From: Amborella trichopoda
Lineage: Eukaryota > Streptophyta > Magnoliopsida > Amborellales > Amborellaceae
Assembly: GCF_000471905.2 (NCBI RefSeq)
Contig: NW_006494942.1
Span: 200,234-264,233 of the forward strand
Length of the DNA stretch: 64,000 nt
Direction of reading: 5' to 3'
This document shows positions 55,111-64,000 of this stretch, one piece after another; the first letter of the stretch is position 1, and each line of letters begins with the position of its first letter. Position numbers and translations under genes: made by a program. Under the pieces are notes generated by a model. The model made no database searches. It saw only the letters and a list, made by a program, of their open reading frames with translations, and was not told the DNA's origin.

Positions 55111-55990
55111 ACAGACGTGCACACCCCCTCTACATGCATCTTCACATATGCCTTCCCAAACCTACCCATCAGTGTGTACATACCACCTCCATTTCCTCCC
55201 CAGGGAGCCTACATACGCGTACACATCTTCACACACGCCTCCCGTAGCCGGCCCATTCGTGTGCGTGCATCAAATTCACCATCATTACCAGCTTTTCCTC
55301 CAGTGAGTCTTATCCATGTTCGCAAAACGGTGAACCCTTCCATGAGCCATACTCATCATCAGCTAGTGGGTCACCATTGTTCACCACCATCCATCCATCA
55401 TCACCTGTTCACAAGGAAACTTCATGCCATCTTCCCAAGTTCATCAAAGTCATCACTAAGCTCACTCTATGGCCTCCACAAACTGCCAATAACCACCACT
55501 ACGGTCCAGCTATATGATCGTAAACTATAGTGCATGTTCTGGCCGCATGACGTTAAAAGGCTTCACACAGGTCTCGAAGGCACGACTTTAAATACGCCTC
55601 ACATGAAAAAAAAACGGGCATGGTGTACACTTAACAAGGGAACGTCATGAGTAAAAATGACGGATGGGCATGGTCACAAAACCATGAGTAAGAGAGTTCC
55701 GTGGAAATCAAATTCCAGGCACGGTGAAAACCTCGAAAGGACATCGTGAGTAAAAACGGATAAAAAGGGCGGACATGACCGGAGGTCATGAGTAAAAGAG
55801 CCCAGAAATAGAAGAAGTTGGTGAAAACTGTCTTCATGGCGCCACTTCCTCTGTTCAAGTGAAAACCCGCAAAAGGGCGATTGGACCGACAAGATGGGCT
55901 GACGCACGACCACCGCCTCAGCCGACATTCAATCTCCAAGCAGTCACAATCATGGCTAATGAGGTCTGCCTAAAATCCTCAAAAGCCAGC
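55111..55990 (+). other. Copy C segment without genes
   Basis: Equivalent to copy A 14000-14760 and copy B 35400-36170. Pro/Ser/His-rich frames are present but not conserved. Confidence 0.45.
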
Positions 55991-56330
55991 ATCCAATCGC
56001 AACACCAGATGGCTCATCAAGGGGTGAGAGCCGCATAAGATCCCCAATGCTTCAACATGGCTCATCAGGGAGTGAGAGCCGCATAAGATCTCCCAACCAT
56101 CATGGCTCATCAGGGGGTGAGAGCCGCATAAGATTCCCCACGCTTCAACATGGCTCATCACGGTGTGAGAGTTGCATAAGATCTCCCAACAAACATGGCT
56201 CATTAGGGAGTGAGAGCCACATAAGATCTCCAAACAATCATGGCTCATCAGGGGGTGAGAGTCGCATAAGATCCCTCGCAACATGGCTCATCAGGGGTCA
56301 GGGCTGCATAAGATCTCCCCAGTTCAACAA
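55991..56330 (+). repeat. 'ATGGCTCATCAGGGGGTGAG' tandem repeat
   Basis: Seven or eight units of about 38-58 bp with CATGGCTCATCAGGGRGTGA and GAGCCGCATAAGATCTCC. They alternate with short spacers (CAACCAT, CACGCTTCAA). Confidence 0.85.
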
Positions 56331-57998
56331 TAATGAGAGTCCTTGAGGGTGAGGACGATGACTAAAGGATCCCTCTGAAAATGCTAAGGACCATCACGAA
56401 GGTAAGAAACTGACAAAGTCAGGGTCTAACCTGCCACAAGCTTCAGGGTATGTCTCGCCAAAACCCCCTAGCCTACATAGGATCAGACTTTCGAGACAAG
56501 TCAGAGGCCCCCCGACTAGACCCCGCTAGATAAGACCTACAGAGATACCCTGAGCATCAACAGCAAACTTCATGTAAAAGCGAACAATGCCGACCAAAGG
56601 GTCATAGCCTTCGGCCTTCAGAAAACGCCTGGTAGTCCCTTGAGAGTGAGGTCTTCGACAAGATCCCTCAAAACTTCCTAAATGATTGCACTTCTTGATT
56701 ATCTCAAAGCACAACATTCGGTAGGGCATGCTGTTGGAAGGTATTTTTCATCAACATGAGCCCCCCGCTCATTAAAGCCTAGTAAACAATGGAAATTTTG
56801 GCAGTCTCAGAATAGCTCTAGAATTGGCTAAGATCTTCATAAGGTCTCTCAAAAGTATCCTACCAAGTTTTGTCATAGTCTGACATGTCTAAGGTAGTAC
56901 AGACTGAAAAACAGTTCCAACAGAATCGGCCTCTTGCACCTTGAAACCACCCCTATAACTAGAGCTACATTTTTGGTGTCTCAAATAGTTGTGGAACTAC
57001 CACCATGAGGTCCAACATGGTCAAAAACCCCCAGGAGTCAAATTTCAGCCTGAACAGACACTCCAGGAAGAAGTTATATGCAAAAGAGTGAAACAGAAGG
57101 CGCACGCTATTCCCGTGTGACCACCGTGCAACTCAACATCATGGAATGGACACTCATGACAAGTGAATTTTGATGCTCATATCTCACCCGTAGCAAGTCG
57201 GATCACACTCAAACTTGGTGAGCATGTTTGTCAAGTCAAGACGAGAGATTCGATATGTGGCACGTCTTGTGACGACACCCTAGCGAGAAGAAAAGCTAGA
57301 GAGAAGTTGTTGATCCGTGAAGAAAGTATAGAAATTTCGACAAAGTCGTGCTTCACTCGAGCGGCCAGATCATGCCGCTTGCTAGCCCGATCATTGTGAG
57401 ACCAATTCCATCATGTGCGTAAGGTCTAGCTATCACTGACTCGAAACCTGTACGTGATGAACAGTTGAATTCTACACATAAAGCCCATGAAGCGACTGCA
57501 AATTTTATCACTGGAATTCCAGATTCTGGCCAAAATTCAAAAGTTGCAAATCTTCGCTTGGGCATGGAATCGAGCTGCGTTTATTTCCCAGCGATCGTAA
57601 CGGCATGCTCAATGTAATTAAGAAAATAAATCACCAAAAAATGTCAAGGAACGAGTACACTATCGATCCGAAGTTTCAAGATCCATTCAAATTTCAAGTC
57701 ACATGATCGTGCACTAAAAACAAGATCCATGGCTCAAAGTTGATAACAAATCGATCTCCATGCCGAGTCCTATAAGAAAATAATCATCTTACTATCAACC
57801 GGGTATCAGAACGACCATGGATCAGCCATGCAAGATCACGTAAGTTTTAAGGTAACACAGGGACTGTTTTGAAATCCCATGAATTGTTAGAAAGGGGCAA
57901 ATCTGTCACTTTTTTCCCTATTTTCTAATTTATTTTAATCATAATTTCTAGTAATTATGGTTAATTTTGATCATCCACCCATGTTTAGAGGCAAATTC

Positions 57999-58006
57999 TA
58001 TATATA
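57999..58006 (+). promoter_or_regulatory. TATA box of copy C
   Basis: TATATATA at the conserved LTR promoter position, 'attctatatatacgtaccaa'. Confidence 0.6.
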
Positions 58007-58239
58007 CGTACCAACCTTGTACGCATCAGAGGACTCAACCTTTTACAAAAGAGAGAGTTTCTAGTTAATACAAGTTTCTCTTTCTTCTCATTGTTGGGTC
58101 ATGTTTGAGAGAGAGTGAGGTGAGAGAAAATTTTGATCGATACTTCTTGGTTCTAGGTAAATCTTCTCTCTCTTCTTTTATTTTTTTCTTCTTCTCAGTC
58201 TCTTTTTTCCACTCTTTCTCCCTCCTTCTTCGTCTGAGT

Positions 58240-58970
58240 TCCTCGCTGGGGGTCAGGCACGGTAGTGGCAGTGTCGTGCATGCTTCCCCTGAGGTCACAT
58301 GGGTCGCGCATGGTGATGATAGTGCCATGCGCGAGCTTCTTTCTCCTTCTTTTCTTCTATTTCTTTCATCCAGTGGGGCCTGTAGATGGCGCTGCCCATC
58401 GCCGTCCACAGACATAGCTTGGACGTCTTGGTGAAGAACCCAGATGACGAAACCCATTGCCGCTCGTAGGGGTCCTTCCTTATTGCGCGTTTATAACAGA
58501 TGGCGATACACATTGCCGCTCGCTATAGGCCTTGGCAACGTCTACCGCCATCCGCGCACTTCCTTCATGTTTTCGGTGTTTATCACCATCCTTCCAACGT
58601 CCCACGCCTAACGTCATGCGCCTCATGAGGATTATCACCATGCGCTTCATCAGAAACTATAGTCGCTCGAGCGGGGGTGTGTTGTTTTCTTATGTTGCCA
58701 ACGGTGATGCCTAGTGTTGTCCGTAGTTCATTTCTCACTCTCTAGCCATGAGCAGTAGTGTTGAGCACCGCTCAAGGGCCACAACACTGCTACTCCATGG
58801 TCGTGAGCGGCAACGCCTAATGCCATCGGGACCTCATCTCTCTGCCGTCTCATCTCTTCTTTTCATTCTCTTGTGTCTTCTCGCTTGATAGAGGGTAGAC
58901 TTAACCTAGCACCACCATATCGGCCTCTGTTTCGTGTAGCATTGTCGTCGTGCTGGTTCTAAGAACCATG
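58240..58970 (+). repeat. Copy C region of dispersed CATG-type hairpins
   Basis: It replaces the minisatellite of other copies. Short inverted motifs such as GATGGCG...CATTGCCGCTC near 58500-58520 are spread through it. No gene was found; the 109-codon and 130-codon frames across 58065-58457 come from CT-rich sequence. Confidence 0.5.
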
Positions 58971-59012
58971 CCCGTCTTGCTACCACTCCGAGTCGAAAAC
59001 TTCCGGGCTGTC

Positions 59013-60309
59013 ATGCCAGTCTTGCCTCTTTGTCAAGTTTTCTTCTCTTTTCTATCTTTATGTAAACCTTACGCTTCATCACCCTCTCGCATGAATGTAG
59101 GTTTCCCTAAGACAAGGGTGGGTCTCTTTAACCCACTTGTCTTATAAATTAACCATAGAAGTGTTATGCAGAAAAGAAGAGGATTGCAAGTCAAGAGAGG
59201 CGATTCCAAACCAACTAAAGCAGCTGGGGGCCTTTCTTCGTGATCTAAGAGGGGGCTTACGCAACCCAGCCTGAGTAAGTCCCGAACCCACCTTCAATTC
59301 CTCTCCTCATCGATTGGTATACCTGCCCTTGCTCTCGAGCAAGGTTTCGAGAGAGCGATCTCAAATCCTGGGCTCGCCAGAAACCCGAGATACGTTCCCC
59401 AAATCATCTAGATCCGGAGGCGAGATCCAAGCACCTAATCAGTAGGAGGTGTCGGTGTCGATTACATGAAACTGAGCGTAATCGTTTAGTTCACCGATTT
59501 TGAGATGAATACGGACTGTGCCAACCTATTTTTCTCCTGACTGGTTGAACCCCTGGACTGTGATGTNNNNNNNNNNNNNNNNNNNNNNNNNNNNNNNNNN
59601 NNNNNNNNNNNNNNNNNNNNNNNNNNNNNNNNNNNNNNNNNNNNNNNNNNNNNNNNNNNNNNNNNNNNNNNNNNNNNNNNNNNNNNNNNNNNNNNNNNNN
59701 NNNNNNNNNNNNNNNNNNNNNNNNNNNNNNNNNNNNNNNNNNNNNNNNNNNNNNNATGCCAGTCTTGCCTCTTTGTCAAGTTTTCTTCTCTTTTCTATCT
59801 TTATGTAAACCTTACGCTTCATCACCCTCTCGCATGAATGTAGGTTTCGCTAAGACAAGGGTGGGTCTCTTTAACCCACTTGTCTTATAAATTAACCATA
59901 GAAGTGTTATGCAGAAAAGAAGAGGATTGCAAGTCAAGAGAGGCGATTCCAAACCAACTAAAGCAGCTGGGGGCCTTTCTTCGTGATCTAAGAGGGGGCT
60001 TACGCAACCCAGCCTGAGTAAGTCCCGAACCCACCTTCAATTCCTCTCCTCATCGATTGGTATACCTGCCCTTGCTCTCGAGCAAGGTTTCGAGAGAGCG
60101 ATCTCAAATCCTGGGCTCGCCAGAAACCCGAGATACGTTCCCCAAATCATCTAGATCCGGAGGCGAGATCCAAGCACCTAATCAGTAGGAGGTGTCGGTG
60201 TCGATTACATGAAACTGAGCGTAATCGTTTAGTTCACCGATTTTGAGATGAATACGGACTGTGCCAACCTATTTTTCTCCTGACTGGTTGAACCCCTGGA
60301 CTGTGATGT
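59013..60309 (+). repeat. 554-bp duplication flanking the gap
   Basis: 59013-59566 and 59756-60309 are the same 554 bases apart from one visible difference (C at 59106, G at 59849). They lie exactly on the two sides of the N run, covering the end of LTR copy C and the first bases of element 4. This is what unmerged overlapping contig ends look like. Confidence 0.93.
59567..59755. other. Assembly gap (189 N)
   Basis: A run of 189 N. Any open frame across it is meaningless. Confidence 1.
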
Positions 60310-61414
60310 GGGTCGGAATGACATCTTTAGACCCTAACCCAATCAAATGAGGATCCTTCTTGGGATAAGGTTGACTGCTGACCCTCCATCTAATTCAGTT
60401 GATGGGGCATGATGTAGTTCACTAGTCATGAAGAGAGAGTGATTGTGAAAATTTTCTCCCAATTGCAGGTCATCCTTCGAGAAGGTAATCGACATACATC
60501 CACTTAAAATTGCTGGGTCCACGTCAATAGGTTCCACCTAGGTCTTATACACCTCTGGATTGGAAAGATCCTGAACCAAAGCCATGCGATAATCCCTCTA
60601 GAGCATAAGAGCATCATATATGCTAAGAAGGGCTGGAAGCTTTCTCAAGTGCCCTATCACATCATATTTCACCTTTTCTTGGTCACTCTTTTGTGCTCCA
60701 GGTCGTTCCACTAGTTTGGGTGGTATACTGGGTTGAGGAGCAGGTTTAGGTGGAGGAGGTTTATTTTGGTCAGCTGACTGGCTTGGTTGCGCAGCCGACT
60801 TGGTTTGGGTGGTCATAATAGATTGGGTGATAGGGATTTGTTTAAGAAGAGTGAATGTTTGAGGTTGAAGCTTAGGAGGTAGTTGGGTATATGGGATAAG
60901 AGGTATCTTACGGAATTAGAGGCTAGGTGGATTGTTTAGGGTGTTCGGGTGAGGAAGGAGACCAAGGAGCCGGAGAATTGGTAAATTATTTGAAGTATTC
61001 ATGTGAGGGAGAAGTGGAGGACTAGGGCATTCAAGATGCCTAGATTCTGAGGTGGGGTTTGTACCATATTCCCCGATCTCAGACTCATTTAACCCGTGTT
61101 GGATGAGGCCTTTGAGATTTGTACCATGTGACAGGCTTCCTGAGAATAGAAGCTCTGGCCTCTTAATTCTCTCAGCCTTTGCTCAAAGTTAGGCTCTGGG
61201 GGCCACTAGAGTTTCTTCAACTTTTACTTCATGGGCTTCTTTGTAGAAGAAGATGGCTCTGACCTAGCTCGAGCTGCTCGAGCGTCATCGACCGTCAACA
61301 ATCCAGTCGCCTGGGCTAGTGTCTTTCTCAGCCGTCTTCGGAGCGTCTTGCTTATGTTGGTTCCTTCAAGTTCTCTATTAAGAGCCTCAAAGTCTGGACA
61401 TTTCAAGGTTGTAC
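60185..61414 (-). pseudogene. Element 4: gag-pol linker and protease fragment
   Basis: Read on the minus strand: TLKCPDFEALNRELEGTNIS, KTLRRRLRKTLAQATG (near 61400-61290), FEQRLRELRGQSFYSQEACH (about 61190), then a Pro/Gln-rich part. KYDVIGHLRKLPALLSIYDA (60660-60600) follows, then the protease: ITFSKDDLQLGENFHNHSLF and ELDGGSAVNLIP, with the active-site Asp codon at 60388-60390. It continues in shifted frames as ITVQGFNQSGEK and HVIDTDTSY, and is cut off at about 60185 by LTR copy C. The family is the same as element 1, which lacks this protease. It has stops and frameshifts. Confidence 0.8.
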
Positions 61415-62110
61415 TGGTTAGGTGCCTCGATCTTGCCCTCTGGATCCTGGACGATTGGGCAGCATACGTCTCGGGTTTCGAGGGAAGACCCGGGAGGCTT
61501 TTGAGATCGCAATCTTGGGAACCTCGTTCGAGAACAGGGGCAGGTGTTACCAATCATTGAGAGAGGAATTTTAAAGGTGGGTTCGGGACTTACTCGGGCT
61601 AGCTCATATGGGCGCCCTCTTAGATCATAAAGAAAGCCCCCAGTAATGAAACTGGTTCGGAATCGCCTCCCTTGGCTCGTATTCTTCTTGTTTTCTGCAA
61701 TCACACACATAAATGGGAAAGGCTATAAGATGGGTGGCTCAAACCTAACCCTTTTCCTCTTGGATGAACGTACACAAGCATGTGCATTCAAAAAGAAGAA
61801 GAGAAGAAAGACGGGGGATTGAAGAGTTCGATCAAGTGAGAGGATCAAGCTAGCGAGTAATTGGCCTGAGGTGGTAGCAAAACGGGCTTAGTATCAAGAC
61901 CGGCTCATGAGAAACTACGAGACGTTATCACCAATACCGACTAGCTAAGCACTATGGTCAATTTATCGTGAAGTAATCCTGGCACACCAACATTACGGCT
62001 AGACGACAAGACTTCCACAAGAGGTTAACCTCAATCCCTCTTAGTCAAATGAAAGAATAGCAGAGTGGTGGTTATGGGGGAAAGAATGAGGTAAGAGAAG
62101 AAGGGAACAA
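61415..62110 (-). repeat. LTR 3' end of element 4, minus strand
   Basis: The minus strand ends GGCACCTAACCA at 61415, the family's LTR terminus. The preceding bases match the conserved LTR 3' region (GAGCTAGCCCGAGTAAGTCC, CGAACCCACC). It joins internal sequence of the gag-pol linker directly, without primer site, leader or gag, so an internal deletion or recombination has occurred at 61410-61415. The upstream limit near 62110 is approximate. Confidence 0.7.
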
Positions 62111-62124
62111 ACAGAGGGAGGGAT

Positions 62125-62428
62125 TTGATTTGACTTGGAAATCCAGATTGAAGAAGAGGTTAACTGGCTCAAAACAACCAATTCATAAGAGAAGTCAAAT
62201 ACTCAAAGTGGTTGGCTAATGTTTAAGAAGAAAAAAGAACAAATCAGGGTCTGCATTGACTTCCGTGATTTGAACGTGGTTCGTCCTAAAGATGACTTTC
62301 CTCTCCCCTATACTGAATTGTTGAGAGACTCGACTGCTAATTGTTAGGGCTTCTCATTTATGGATGGTTATTCGGGGTATAACCAGATAAGGATGGCTTC
62401 AGAAGATGAGGAGTTTACTTCCTTCTTA
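62125..62428 (+). pseudogene. RT fragment, plus strand
   Basis: LEIQIEEEVN, then REVKYSKWLANV, then after a frameshift QIRVCIDFRDLNVVRPKDDF, PLPYTELL and FSFMDGYSGYNQIRMASEDE. These are RT blocks of the Ogre family, ending FLT at 62428 where LTR sequence of element 3 begins abruptly. The catalytic YVDD part is missing. Confidence 0.88.
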
Positions 62429-63066
62429 ACCATGGTAGTCCTGTCGTCTAACCATAATGCCGTTATGCCGGTCAGAGTTACTGTGCCTGTCTTACTGCCA
62501 TGATAGACTAGCCATCGTACCAGGTTGGTCGGTATTCGTACCGCCATCTAGTAGTAATGTTGTGTTACCAGTTTGCGTTACCGAGCAAGTCTTGCTACCA
62601 CATCGGGTCAATCACTTATCAATCTAGCCACTGTGTCAGTCTAACCGCTTGGTCAAATTCTTCTCACCCTAATCTCTATTCTCTCTTTCTTCCCTTCTTC
62701 TTTTGGATGTACACGCCTGTGTACATTCTCCCAAAGACAAGGTGGGGTCCCTTGGCCCACTTGTCTTGTAACTTTAGCCATGTGTGTGATTGCAGAAACA
62801 TAAGAGTACATGTCAAGGGAAGCGATTTCGAACCAGTTGTAGTATTGGGGGCTTTCTTCGTGATCTAAGAGGGCACCCACGCGAGCCAGCTCGATTAAGT
62901 CCCGAACCCACCTTAAATTCTTCTCTCATCGATTGGCGTACATGCCCTTGTTCTTGAGCAAGGTTCCCGAGAGAGCAATCTTAAATCTCGGATTCCCTTG
63001 AAACCGTAGACACATGCCGCCAGATCACCTAGATCCGAAGGGTGAGATTGGGGCACCTAACTAGCT

Positions 63067-63084
63067 TGGCGAATCCTCTGGGGA
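63067..63084 (+). promoter_or_regulatory. Primer-binding site of element 3
   Basis: TGGCGAATCCTCTGGGGA, the tRNA-Arg-type site of element 1 with two changes, three bases after the LTR end. Confidence 0.7.
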
Positions 63085-63153
63085 CTTACTATCCCTTCGT
63101 CAGATCGTCCTTATTTAGCTAGTCTTTCCTTGTGTTTTCTGCATTACTTCCAC

Positions 63154-63294
63154 ATGGCTTCCGGGTTCTTTAACCCCTTTATCCGGCTCGGGGATTTTCT
63201 TATCCCAACATTCGCTAGCTTCCACTGGGAACAAGTTCCTCGAACTTCGTTCCCAACCTTCCTTTTAAGCAAAGACCCAGTGTTTAGCTCCTAG
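63154..63294 (+). CDS. Short leader ORF of element 3 (ORF1-like start)
   Basis: The 46-codon frame starts MASGFFNPFIRLGDFLIPTF and ends LSKDPVFSS. Element 1 has the same start (MASRFSNPFIRFGDFLIP) and keeps the PRTSFPTFLLSKD part in the same frame after two stops. Agreement in frame between diverged copies suggests it once encoded protein, probably the beginning of the extra leader ORF of Ogre-like elements. No domain is known to me. Confidence 0.4.
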   Translation: MASGFFNPFIRLGDFLIPTFASFHWEQVPRTSFPTFLLSKDPVFSS

Positions 63295-64000
63295 GTCTTA
63301 ACCTGGATAGGTATGAGGAGGGACTTAAAGGTCCTTAACTCCCCATCTTATAGCTTTGGTGGAACACCCCCACCAAAGCAGCCTGCATCGGTAACGCATC
63401 TGTTGCCACTCACAACATGCACTCTGTTACTGGCAAGTCTCTTGTCAGTCGTATTGCTGAGGTACGCTGAAAAACTGGCTAGTCCCTTGCTACAAAAGGC
63501 CAAGTGGTTGCCTTTGCTTCTGTGGGTCGCCACAAGGCTACTCCCCACATTTCTACACCACCATGAGTCTCTATGCTTAAAGGCTCGACACACCTCGGGG
63601 CGGCCCTTGTGCTACCTCGAGTAAGCGTTCAGGTTCAGGCCTCCTTGGGCCGAAACCTGTGCGCATGCATGTGCATCTCACTTCTCGGGGCAACGTCATT
63701 GTTGAGCCAACCCAAGTACACGGAGGACGATTCCCTCGTCCTTCCTCTCAACACACACTAATGCACCCTAAGAGGGGCAGGTTTCCATCTGTTGCCTTAC
63801 AGACATGTGATCGCGGTTCTCGGCCTCCTAAAGCCAGAACGGCTGTTCGAGCCTGGGTCGACTCCCAAGTCACTCGTGATCTTTCTTCAAGGGTCGCACA
63901 CATGCTGCCCTCTCAGACTACTGCTTGCTCCCGACCAAAAAATCGTCGAGAGCCAGTCCCATCTTCTTCCACCCTTCCTCCTTCATGTGGATACCTCAAA
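63295..64000 (+). pseudogene. Rest of ORF1-like leader of element 3
   Basis: Protein-level matches to element 1 include SLVSRIAEVR, SLATKGQVVAFASVGRHKAT and, downstream, RGNV..EPTQVHGG, PKARTAVRA and SSRVAHMLPSQT. There are frameshifts near 63470 and 63590 and the sequence is cut by the window edge. Confidence 0.45.

Larger units (their letters stand above)
52430..59441 (+). repeat. Copy C: long LTR-type unit
   Basis: About 7.0 kb, colinear with copies A and B from 'acccttcgggttccca' near 52523. It carries GC repeats, ACCTTAAACT arrays, 'ATGGCTCATCAGGGGG' repeats, the conserved block (56790-57250), a TATA box (57999-58006) and CT tract (58150-58230). The minisatellite is nearly absent. It ends CACCTAATCA at 59441, and after the gap duplication again at 60184. 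It abuts element 4 sequence, with no primer site. Confidence 0.6.
62429..64000 (+). mobile_element. Element 3: LTR end, primer site and leader (runs off window)
   Basis: LTR sequence starts inside the family consensus at 62429 (CATGGTAGTCCTGTCGTCTA, compare 2619 in LTR D) and ends CACCTAACTA at 63063. The primer site and the ORF1-like leader follow to the window edge, colinear with element 1 (3269-4400). Gag and later genes would lie beyond 64000. Confidence 0.82.

Noticed and set aside
59486..59825. Open frames crossing the N run
   Set aside because: The gap has no sequence, so the frames are artificial. The real part on the minus strand is already covered as element 4 protease.
1..64000. 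tRNA, rRNA or other structural RNA genes
   Set aside because: I looked for tRNA-like and rRNA-like segments on both strands and saw none. The tRNA-like matches are the retroelement primer sites only.

Overview
The window is nuclear DNA from a seed plant. Almost all of it is nested, decayed LTR retrotransposon of the Ty3/gypsy Tat/Ogre type. The evidence is the gag, protease, reverse transcriptase (RT), RNase H and integrase motifs, a primer-binding site matching plant tRNA-Arg, and many stops and frameshifts. I cannot name the species. There is one convincing intact host gene, an intronless 580-residue ARM-repeat protein on the minus strand at 25333-27075. I saw no rRNA, tRNA, CRISPR or bacterial feature.

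Layout. (1) 515-19014: a decayed Ogre-like element (element 1). It has a partial 5' LTR (515-3265), tRNA-Arg primer site, a leader with an ORF1-like remnant, gag, RT, two RNase H regions and integrase, then a very long 3' LTR-like unit, 'copy A' (about 11610-19014). (2) 19015-21300: an inverted partial LTR (A') abutting copy A tail to tail. (3) 21300-30560: the gene-bearing island. It holds several small tandem repeats, the ARM gene with a candidate TATA box and upstream ORFs, a long inverted repeat (arms 28010-28385 and 29636-30020) and a MITE-like element in its loop. (4) 30564-38048: copy B of the long LTR unit, minus strand. (5) 38049-about 52290: element 2, a second Tat-type element with its own LTR, gag, protease, RT, RNase H and integrase on the plus strand. 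Downstream on the minus strand lies a decayed, probably spliced gene resembling plant mobile domain (PMD) proteins. (6) About 52430-59441: copy C of the long LTR unit, plus strand. (7) 59013-60309: a 189-base N gap flanked by two near-identical 554-bp copies, probably an assembly artefact. (8) 60185-64000: a patchwork of a minus-strand protease-region fragment (element 4) joined to an LTR end, a plus-strand RT scrap, and the start of element 3 (LTR end, primer site, leader) running off the window.

How the parts relate. Elements 1, 3 and 4 and LTR units A, A', B and C belong to one family. They share an LTR 3' end of the form ACCTAATCA, a TATA box and a 57-bp minisatellite. Comparing them shows what each has lost: element 1 lacks protease and has a damaged integrase active site, while element 4 keeps the protease. 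Element 2 is a different family with a damaged RT active site. Its most unusual features are the antisense PMD-like gene and a set of about 14 hairpins of one design. These have 10-bp arms near TGGGCGACAC/GTGTCGCCCA and variable 5-nt loops, and lie in the LTR, leader and probable introns of the antisense gene. Nothing in the mobile DNA looks capable of autonomous movement.
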